Under the pieces are notes generated by a model, which had not been told where the DNA came from, did not search any database, and saw nothing but the letters and a program-made list of their open reading frames with translations. Positions 6,772 through 11,392 of a stretch of 11,392 bases of DNA are shown piece after piece. The stretch is taken from the NCBI GenBank assembly GCA_027621335.1, contig JAQCAN010000056.1:1-11392 (forward strand), written 5' to 3'. This DNA is from Bacteroidota bacterium. Lineage in GTDB: Bacteria > Bacteroidota > Bacteroidia > Flavobacteriales_D > JABDKJ01. Both the position numbers and the translations under genes were made by a program. How positions within the stretch are numbered: the first letter of the stretch is position 1; every line of letters starts with the position of its first letter.

Positions 6772-7518
6772 TCAGGTGAGCATACCCCCATCAACGCTGA
6801 TGACCTGCCCAGTGATATAGCTGCTATTGTCTGATGCTAGAAAAAGGCAGAGCTGGGCCACATCCTCAGGTGTTCCTCCACGCTTCAAGGGAATGGAATT
6901 CCTCCATTCTTGAACCACTTTCTCGTCCAATTTCCCTGTCATCTCGGTTTCAATGAAGCCAGGGGCTACAGTATTGCATCGGATATTCCTACTCCCAAGT
7001 TCTAGAGCGATGGATTTACTGAAACCAATGATTCCGGCTTTGGATGCAGCATAATTCGCTTGACCCGCATTTCCCTTCACCCCGACCACAGAACTCATAT
7101 TGATGATGGAACCACTCCGTTGTTTCAGCATGGTCCTTTGAACCGCCTTGGTCATGTTGAAAACACTTTTAAGGTTGGTCATTATGACCTCATCCCAATC
7201 ATTCTCACTCATCCTCATAAGCAGATTATCCCTTGTGATGCCAGCATTGTTCACCACAACATCGATACTGCCAAATGCTTCCAACACTTGATCGATGAGC
7301 GCAAGGCTCTGCTCATAATCAGCTGCATCAGATTTGAAGCCTTTGATGACCCCACCATCCTTGCCCAATTCGGCTTCAAGGGCTTTGGCCTTTTCTTCAG
7401 AGGAGACATACGTGAATGCGACCTTGGCTCCTTCTTTGACAAAACACTCGGCTATAGCCTTTCCGATACCTCTTGACGCCCCGGTAATGATAGCGGTCTT
7501 GCCTGATAACTGTCCCAT
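6772..7518 (-). CDS. fabG: 3-oxoacyl-[acyl-carrier-protein] reductase FabG
   Basis: NADPH-dependent reduction of beta-ketoacyl-ACP in the fatty-acid elongation cycle, cytoplasmic. The ATG at 7518 gives 248 residues starting MGQLSGKTAIITGASRGIG, normal for FabG; the open frame runs 52 codons further upstream but into the divergent gene and without homology. Classical short-chain dehydrogenase motifs are complete: TGASRGIG (12-19), NNAG (90-93), catalytic Asn115, Ser143, Tyr156 and Lys160 (YAASK), then NTVAPGFIETEM (182-193). ITRDNLLMRM after NNAG and the C-terminal SVDGGM are typical of true FabG rather than of other reductases. It is first in a two-gene unit with the VWA protein, with a Bacteroidota -7 box just upstream. 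No acpP or fabF lies alongside. Confidence 0.95.
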   Translation of the reverse strand: MGQLSGKTAIITGASRGIGKAIAECFVKEGAKVAFTYVSSEEKAKALEAELGKDGGVIKGFKSDAADYEQSLALIDQVLEAFGSIDVVVNNAGITRDNLLMRMSENDWDEVIMTNLKSVFNMTKAVQRTMLKQRSGSIINMSSVVGVKGNAGQANYAASKAGIIGFSKSIALELGSRNIRCNTVAPGFIETEMTGKLDEKVVQEWRNSIPLKRGGTPEDVAQLCLFLASDNSSYITGQVISVDGGMLT

Positions 7519-7542
7519 ATATGCTTTCTTGAGTACTTTCCG

Positions 7543-7550
7543 CAAAGATA
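7543..7550 (-). promoter_or_regulatory. fabG promoter -7 element
   Basis: TATCTTTG on the minus strand matches the Bacteroidota TAnnTTTG exactly and lies 24 bases upstream of the fabG ATG. No clear -33 TTG is found at the usual spacing. On the other strand, TTG at 7529-7531 and TAGATTTC at 7549-7556 (one mismatch, 17-base spacer) are a weaker candidate for the barrel gene. Confidence 0.5.
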
Positions 7551-7570
7551 GATTTCTAACCCAAAACGTG

Positions 7571-8356
7571 ATGAACATGATTCTTTCCTTCTTCCTCTTA
7601 TTTGTTAGCCTCAATGCTGTGTCGCAATCCTTTGTCGGGCTCAAAGGAGCAGGCAATAACACTTGGATGCTCAATCAGCACATCTCCGATTCAGGCGAAA
7701 AGTTGGATTATAAGGCTTCTTATGCCGCATCCTTTGGCATAGAAGGTTTACATATGTTGACTGACCAATGTGGTGTGGCCTTATACTTGGGTCTCAGCAG
7801 CATCAAATAGCAAACCCAAGGGGAAATAACCAACGAGCGATATGTGAATCAAGTGTTGATGAAATACACAGACATCTCTTTGCTCTATAAGTATGTAGCA
7901 GAAGGTGGCCTTTATCTAGAAGTAGGGCCTCAACTCTCATTGAGGCACGAGATAATCGAAGAGACGATCGATCTCGGAGGAGAGATGGAAGAGAACTACG
8001 AGGCTGTCGATCAGTACATAGCAGACAATACCATTTTTGCTGTATTCGGGTTAGGTACGTTCGTCACTCTCAATGAGAACTTCAAACTAGGTATGGGAGT
8101 GAAATTCGGATATGGATTAACCGATTTGACTCAGGAGCTGACGGAGAGTCAGTATGACAATATTGCTTCGAATAACAATTTGCCGAATGTCTTTCCAGAT
8201 CATCCTTCCAGAGATAATGGAGTTTCATCGTATACTTTTCTAGCTCAAGGTGAGGACATCGATGATCAGACGTTCGAGAGGAACTTTGACTACCAATCGA
8301 CCCATCAAGCCTTTGCCAACTTCAATATCGGCCTGTTCTACACCATAAGGAATTAA
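7571..8356 (+). pseudogene. Outer-membrane beta-barrel (PorT-like) gene interrupted by an in-frame TAG
   Basis: One continuous frame encodes 79 residues, a TAG at 7808-7810, then 181 more to TAA. The N-terminus MNMILSFFLLFVSLNAVSQS is a signal peptide. The following alternating strands (FGIEGLHMLTDQCGVALYLGLSSIK before the stop; KYTDISLLYKY, GGLYLEVGPQLSLRHEI and TIFAVFGLGTFV after it) are those of the small outer-membrane beta-barrel family common in Bacteroidota. The usual 'ALYLGL...GEI...YVNQVLMKYTDISLLYKY' order is preserved across the TAG with no frame change or loss, so a single substitution such as CAG to TAG (Gln) is the simplest cause. Truncation after 79 residues would remove most of the barrel. 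A sequencing error or stop readthrough would restore a roughly 261-residue protein. It is divergent from fabG and ends at a strong terminator. Confidence 0.85.
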
Positions 8357-8358
8357 GC

Positions 8359-8397
8359 AAAGAAAAAGCCCCTTGAAGATCAAGGGGCTTTTTCTTT
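8359..8397. terminator. Bidirectional terminator between the barrel gene and sucD
   Basis: AAAGAAAAAGCCCCTTG (8359-8375) and CAAGGGGCTTTTTCTTT (8381-8397) are perfect 17-base complements around the loop AAGAT. A/T-rich stem feet give a T tract in both directions, so it can end the + barrel transcript and the minus sucD transcript, whose stop is at 8414. Confidence 0.93.
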
Positions 8398-8413
8398 ATA
8401 TCCTTCAAGTCTC

Positions 8414-9292
8414 TCAAGCCGTCACACCTAGGACTTCTGCCATTTTAGATCCAATATGCGCTGGAGAATCCACCACATGGATTCCACATTCCCTCATGAT
8501 ACGCTTCTTAGCCTGAGCGCTCTCATCGTCTCCAGATACTATGGCTCCAGCATGACCCATTGTCCTACCTTTAGGAGCGGTCTCGCCAGCTATGAAACCG
8601 ACAACGGGCTTGGTGCCATTCTCTTTGATCCATCTCGCGGCCTTCACCTCCAAGTCTCCCCCGATCTCACCGATCATCACGATACCTTCGGTCTCCGGAT
8701 CATTCATGAAGAGTTTGATGGCTTCCAAGGTGGTCGTACCGATGATAGGATCACCACCAATACCTATGGCCGTGGTCAATCCCATACCGGCCTTCACAAT
8801 CTGATCGGCTGCCTCATAGGTCAAGGTCCCTGACTTGGAGACCACACCCACATTCCCCTTCTTGAAGATGAAACCAGGCATGATACCAACCTTGGCTTCG
8901 TCTGCTGTGATGACTCCTGGACAGTTAGGACCGATAAGCGTACAATCCCTTTGGTCTATATAAGCTTTCGCCTTGACCATGTCCTGCACGGGGATTCCTT
9001 CTGTTATGGCCACGATGACTTTTATTCCAGCGTCTGCAGCCTCCATGATGGCATCTGCTGCAAAGGCTGGCGGAACGAAGATGATGGACACATCGGCCCC
9101 TGTTTTATCGACTGCCTCGGAAACAGTATTGAACACTGGTCTGTCAAGGTGGGTCTGACCACCTTTTCCAGGGGTCACGCCCCCAACCACTTGAGTGCCA
9201 TATTCGATCATCTGTCCGGCATGGAACGTACCTTCACTCCCTGTGAAACCTTGAAAGATGACTTTGGAATCTTTATTGACGAGAACCGACAT
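8414..9292 (-). CDS. sucD: Succinyl-CoA synthetase (ADP-forming), alpha subunit SucD
   Basis: Alpha subunit of the TCA-cycle enzyme that converts succinyl-CoA to succinate with ATP formation; works with SucC, which is not in this window. The ATG at 9292 gives 292 residues starting MSVLVNKDSKVIFQGFTG, the family's usual opening. An upstream in-frame ATG at 9316 would add eight residues but lies on top of the -7 box. Visible motifs: CoA-binding GFTGSEGTFHA (15-25), IGPNCPG (120-126), KSGTLTYE (153-160) and the phosphorylated-His loop GHAGAIVSG with His247, equivalent to His246 of E. coli SucD. All catalytic features are present. It is a single-gene unit, with the beta subunit apparently encoded elsewhere, which is common in Bacteroidota. 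Confidence 0.97.
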   Translation of the reverse strand: MSVLVNKDSKVIFQGFTGSEGTFHAGQMIEYGTQVVGGVTPGKGGQTHLDRPVFNTVSEAVDKTGADVSIIFVPPAFAADAIMEAADAGIKVIVAITEGIPVQDMVKAKAYIDQRDCTLIGPNCPGVITADEAKVGIMPGFIFKKGNVGVVSKSGTLTYEAADQIVKAGMGLTTAIGIGGDPIIGTTTLEAIKLFMNDPETEGIVMIGEIGGDLEVKAARWIKENGTKPVVGFIAGETAPKGRTMGHAGAIVSGDDESAQAKKRIMRECGIHVVDSPAHIGSKMAEVLGVTA

Positions 9293-9313
9293 ATTGAATT
9301 GATTTTTGCGCTG

Positions 9314-9321
9314 CAAAGGTA
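9314..9321 (-). promoter_or_regulatory. sucD promoter -7 element
   Basis: TACCTTTG on the minus strand matches TAnnTTTG exactly, 21 bases upstream of the sucD ATG. TTTG further up (minus strand, spacer about 25) is further away than the usual 19-21, so the -33 box is uncertain. Confidence 0.5.
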
Positions 9322-9425
9322 AGATATACCTTGCTCGTTACGGTGTCAAATTGAAATGCCCCAGCACTAGATGATAGATTTACGCCTACATCATTTTGAT
9401 GATTAGAGCGAAAAGGAGTTTTAAC

Positions 9426-9470
9426 CATACCTCTTAAGTGGCAGTTGCGAAGTCCCACTGAAGCGGTATG
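9426..9470 (+). repeat. Strong imperfect hairpin, 14 of 16 pairs
   Basis: CATACCTCTTAAGTGG (9426-9441) pairs with CCACTGAAGCGGTATG (9455-9470) at 14 of 16 positions, with two symmetric single mismatches and a 13-base loop. No T tract follows, so it is not an intrinsic terminator. Confidence 0.6.
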
Positions 9471-9528
9471 TCAGTCACTGCTTCTAGAGAGATAAAATGG
9501 TCTGTTTTAGATGGGATGGCTCGATTAG

Positions 9529-9586
9529 AGCAGTACACATAGTGCGACCCTCCCGCACTTGGGAGACATGTGTTCTATGCACTGCT
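9529..9586 (+). repeat. Three-block nested inverted repeat
   Basis: The continuous arm AGCAGTACACATAGTGCG (9529-9546) pairs in order with three separated 6-base blocks: CGCACT (9554-9559), ATGTGT (9568-9573) and ACTGCT (9581-9586), with bulges of 8 and 7 bases on the 3' side. An overlapping small hairpin CTCCC (9550-9554) / GGGAG (9561-9565) would compete with the apical stem. Confidence 0.5.
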
Positions 9587-9593
9587 TGCATTC

Positions 9594-9624
9594 TTTGAAA
9601 GAGTCAGAAGTGTCCTTATCCTTC
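9594..9624 (+). promoter_or_regulatory. Weak candidate mnmE promoter
   Basis: TTTG (9594-9597), a 19-base spacer and TATCCTTC (9617-9624) have the right layout for a Bacteroidota promoter, but the -7 box has two mismatches. It would put the transcript start some 15 bases before the mnmE ATG. If this is not used, mnmE may be read from the structured region upstream. Confidence 0.25.
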
Positions 9625-9645
9625 TAATCTTAATTTCACCCCTTC

Positions 9646-11004
9646 ATGAAGAATCCAAAGGACACTATATGTGCCATCAGCACTGCGCCAGGAATCGGTG
9701 GGATAGCGGTCATTCGAGTCTCAGGAACAGACGCATTCCTCGCAGTGGATGCCATATTCAGCGGTGATGTATTCTCACAAAGCCCCATGACCTTGGCCTT
9801 TGGAAATATCATCTCTGAAGATAAACTGATCGATGAAGTCCTGGTCAGTAAATTCAAAGGACCTCATAGCTTCACTGGGGAAGATGTCATGGAGATCAGT
9901 TGCCACGGTTCCATCTATGTGCAACAGGAAATCCTCAGGCTTCTTTTAGAGAAAGGGTGTCGCGTTGCGGAGCATGGCGAATTCACAAAGCGAGCGTTCC
10001 TGAATCGAAAAATGGACCTTAGTCAAGCTGAAGCTGTTGCAGATCTAATTGCCAGTGAAACAGCCGCTGAACATCGCTTGGCCATCACTCAACTCAAGGG
10101 GGGATTTTCGAAGGAACTTTCTTCACTCCGTCAGAAGTTGATGGATTTCGCTTCGCTCATGGAATTGGAATTGGACTTTTCAGAAGAGGATGTGGAATTT
10201 GCCGATCGTGGAGAATTCAAGCGGCTCATCCAAGACATCCTATACAGAGTGAATGCTCTCATCGTTTCTTTTAAATGGGGGAACACGATAAAGACAGGAA
10301 TTCCAGTCGCAATTATCGGCCCTCCGAATAGTGGCAAGTCGACTTTGTTGAACTATATCCTCAAGGAAGAACGTGCGATCGTTTCGGAGATCGCTGGAAC
10401 TACACGAGATGTGATAGAGGACCGCATAACCATAGATGGACAGTCCATTCGGTTCATCGACACTGCGGGTCTGCGATCGACAGAAGATGAGATAGAGAGA
10501 AAAGGCATCACCTTGGCCTTGCAGAAAGCCGCTCTTGCAAGAGTCATCATCTTCCTATATGATCCATGGAGTGAAGATCCGGAAAGCATAGAATCAAAAT
10601 TGGAGACCTTCGAGATCGTAAGAAAAGAAGAAAGAGAAGTATTGATCGTGGCGAATAAATGTGATCTACATTCTGAAACTAGAATTCCAGAAACTCACCT
10701 TCTCATCTCCGCAAAAGAAGGTACCGGAGTCGATCGACTTTTAAAAAATATTTCTGCTATTGCTACCATCCAATTGGAGCAAAGAGGCAATCATATCGTT
10801 ACCAATCTACGCCACTATGAATTGCTGCAACAGGTATCACAATCTTTAGGAATGGTCAGGCTAGGATTAGATGAAAATCTTTCTACCGATCTATTGTCCA
10901 TCGAGCTGAAACGCGCGCTATTCGCATTAGGAGAGATAACCGGTGAAGTGACGACTGACGATTTATTGGGTAATATATTCTCGAGATTTTGTATCGGGAA
11001 ATAA
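9646..11004 (+). CDS. mnmE: tRNA uridine-5-carboxymethylaminomethyl(34) synthesis GTPase MnmE
   Basis: With MnmG it modifies U34 in the anticodon of several tRNAs, using tetrahydrofolate, GTP and FAD. At 452 residues it has normal length. The start MKNPKDTICAISTAPGIGGIAVIRVSG is the family's N-terminal folate-binding domain opening. GEFTKRAFLNRKMDLSQAEAVADLI (111-135) marks the start of the helical domain. The inserted G domain has GPPNSGKS (225-232, P-loop), GTTRD (251-255, switch), DTAG (272-275), NKCD (337-340) and SAK (355-357). The protein ends in FCIGK, with the conserved cysteine of the C-(I/L)-GK terminus needed for the modification. All key residues are present. It stands alone on the + strand; upstream lies the structured region, downstream no intrinsic terminator is evident. 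MnmG is not in the window. Confidence 0.97.
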   Translation: MKNPKDTICAISTAPGIGGIAVIRVSGTDAFLAVDAIFSGDVFSQSPMTLAFGNIISEDKLIDEVLVSKFKGPHSFTGEDVMEISCHGSIYVQQEILRLLLEKGCRVAEHGEFTKRAFLNRKMDLSQAEAVADLIASETAAEHRLAITQLKGGFSKELSSLRQKLMDFASLMELELDFSEEDVEFADRGEFKRLIQDILYRVNALIVSFKWGNTIKTGIPVAIIGPPNSGKSTLLNYILKEERAIVSEIAGTTRDVIEDRITIDGQSIRFIDTAGLRSTEDEIERKGITLALQKAALARVIIFLYDPWSEDPESIESKLETFEIVRKEEREVLIVANKCDLHSETRIPETHLLISAKEGTGVDRLLKNISAIATIQLEQRGNHIVTNLRHYELLQQVSQSLGMVRLGLDENLSTDLLSIELKRALFALGEITGEVTTDDLLGNIFSRFCIGK

Positions 11005-11091
11005 TCTCAGTCCCACTCATTCCCCAGTCAAGAATTCAAGTCTTCGAACCTCACGCGATGAACTTTTATACGCTCATTCTTTTGTTCAAAA

Positions 11092-11130
11092 ACTTGTTGA
11101 TGATTGCAACATAACCATTTCGCAACAAGT
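11092..11130. repeat. 8-base inverted repeat around the -33 region of the Lys/Ala-rich gene
   Basis: ACTTGTTG (11092-11099) and CAACAAGT (11123-11130) are exact complements with a 23-base centre. The candidate -33 box TTTCG lies at the inner edge of the downstream arm. It may be an operator or a 3' hairpin of mnmE; no T tract follows. Confidence 0.35.
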
Positions 11131-11149
11131 CTCGTTCAAGGTAGCTTTG
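11118..11149 (+). promoter_or_regulatory. Candidate promoter of the Lys/Ala-rich protein gene
   Basis: TTTCG (11118-11122), a 19-base spacer and a perfect TAnnTTTG box TAGCTTTG (11142-11149) give the best Bacteroidota-type promoter in the 11005-11255 gap. The leader would be about 100 bases. It holds small pairings: TGCCAG/CTGGCA (11154-11159 with 11181-11186), a GAAA-tetraloop hairpin at 11192-11203, and GAGTGT/ACACTC (11175-11180 with 11214-11219). The last 25 bases before the ATG are A-rich with no Shine-Dalgarno, as in well-translated Bacteroidota genes. Confidence 0.5.
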
Positions 11150-11255
11150 ATTATGCCAGTTTACTAAGGATGGTGAGTGTCTGGCAGTTGATGCGGAAAC
11201 GCAAAAAACAAATACACTCTGCCTCCTACGTGAGTTAAACTAAAAACAAAAACAC

Positions 11256-11392
11256 ATGGCTACTAAAGCAACAGTGAAAAAAGCAGCTCCTAAGAAAGCT
11301 GCACCTAAGAAAGCAACAGCTGCGAAGAAAGCTGCTCCTAAGAAGGCAGCAGCTGCAAAGAAGGCTGCACCTAAAAAGGCTGCTGCAAAGAA
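11256..11392 (+). CDS. Lys/Ala/Pro-rich repeat protein, histone-H1-like, N-terminal fragment
   Basis: The frame opens at ATG (MATKATVKKAAPKKAAPKKA) and is still open at the window edge after 45 codons. It is almost entirely Lys, Ala and Pro, with no acidic, aromatic or hydrophobic core residue in the visible part, so this section should be disordered and strongly positive. This is the composition of bacterial histone-H1-like and AlgP-like tails, which bind DNA and compact the nucleoid; in some Bacteroidota such tails are joined to a folded HU-like domain, which could follow beyond the window. The A-rich leader and clear -7 box suggest good expression. The nucleic-acid-binding role is inferred from composition only. 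Low-complexity Ala/Lys-rich tails also occur in some ribosomal or translation proteins, so identity is open. Confidence 0.8.
   Translation, partial: MATKATVKKAAPKKAAPKKATAAKKAAPKKAAAAKKAAPKKAAAK
11283..11392 (+). repeat. Tandem AAPKK / AxAAKK coding repeats
   Basis: Codons 10 onward read AAPKK, AAPKK, ATAAKK, AAPKK, AAAAKK, AAPKK, AAAK(K), an alternation of five- and six-residue units. Synonymous codons vary between units (GCT/GCA/GCG, AAG/AAA), so the protein pattern is kept while the DNA has drifted. The array continues past the window. Confidence 0.85.

Larger units (their letters stand above)
9386..9587 (+). other. Structured intergenic region upstream of mnmE, possible leader or small RNA
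   Basis: The 350 bases between sucD and mnmE have no plausible protein gene but are rich in inverted repeats: a bulged 8-bp hairpin at 9386-9406 (TTTG loop), a 16-base-arm hairpin at 9426-9470, a stem pairing ACTGCT-t-CTA (9477-9486) with TAGAGCAGT (9526-9534), and an alternative pairing that uses the same AGCAGT with 9581-9586. A possible + promoter is TTG 9351-9353 with a 21-base spacer and TAGATTTA 9375-9382. It matches no RNA family I recognise. A structured RNA is inference, not shown. Confidence 0.35.

Noticed and set aside
7060..7476. 138-codon open frame on the + strand
   Set aside because: Lies entirely antisense to fabG, whose motifs are complete, and its translation resembles no family; it is a mirror of fabG codon use.
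7519..7674. 52-codon N-terminal extension of fabG
   Set aside because: It runs through the fabG -7 box and into the divergent barrel gene and has no Rossmann-fold relation; MGQLSGKTAIITG is the natural start.
7808..7810. Genetic-code reassignment of TAG
   Set aside because: Only one internal TAG among about a dozen genes; if TAG were a common sense codon, more would be seen. A mutation or sequencing error is simpler.
8456..9322. Long + strand open frames (125 and 123 codons) across sucD
   Set aside because: Antisense to a fully conserved sucD; no signal, start context or family likeness.
9511..9586. tRNA-like stretch with GCTC-GATTA-GAGC resembling a D-arm
   Set aside because: The D-loop is too short and lacks GG, there is no GTTCRAN T-loop, and no 3' acceptor strand complements GGGATGG. 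It is not a tRNA.
11283..11392. CRISPR-like or satellite DNA repeat
   Set aside because: The periodicity is of 15-18 bases in codon frame with synonymous variation, explained by the AAPKK protein repeats; no spacers.

Overview
The window looks like a core-genome segment of a member of the Bacteroidota, probably a flavobacterium-like lineage. Gene starts lack Shine-Dalgarno sequences. Several intergenic regions carry the Bacteroidota -7 element TAnnTTTG. A single-domain RRM protein, a Bacteroidota-type YebC (MGRAFEYRRA start), a PorT-like outer-membrane barrel and a VWA membrane protein are all typical of that phylum. Nothing suggests a recent mobile island: I saw no transposase, integrase, CRISPR array, tRNA or rRNA.

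Layout. (1) Bases 1-300 hold the C-terminal end of an endonuclease/exonuclease/phosphatase-family protein on the + strand. It converges on a four-gene minus-strand cluster, read from 4096 down to 308: murQ (peptidoglycan recycling), an O-antigen-ligase/Wzy_C membrane protein, yebC, and ribF, whose TTG start overlaps the yebC stop. (2) A 178-base divergent region with a perfect dyad and a spaced direct repeat separates murQ from a small + strand RRM RNA-binding protein, which ends in a strong terminator. (3) A minus-strand pair, fabG (fatty-acid synthesis) followed by a large VWA-type membrane protein, reads from 7518 to 4677. (4) Divergent from fabG is a + strand outer-membrane beta-barrel gene cut by one in-frame TAG at 7808-7810. 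(5) A perfect 17-bp bidirectional terminator separates it from minus-strand sucD (TCA cycle). (6) About 350 bases between sucD and mnmE contain a run of strong inverted repeats, including two mutually exclusive stems. (7) + strand mnmE (tRNA wobble modification) is followed by a 250-base leader/promoter region and the start of a Lys/Ala/Pro repeat, histone-H1-like protein that runs off the window.

Most genes are housekeeping functions: cofactor synthesis, translation support, cell-envelope turnover, lipid synthesis and central metabolism. The least explained parts are the interrupted barrel gene, the structured sucD-mnmE intergenic region, the dyad and direct repeats between murQ and the RRM gene, and the VWA membrane protein. 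Three minus-strand genes (ribF, the ligase and the VWA protein) appear to start at TTG close to the preceding stop, so their starts deserve care. I found no convincing entirely new multi-gene system here. The best candidate for something undescribed is the structured RNA region upstream of mnmE.
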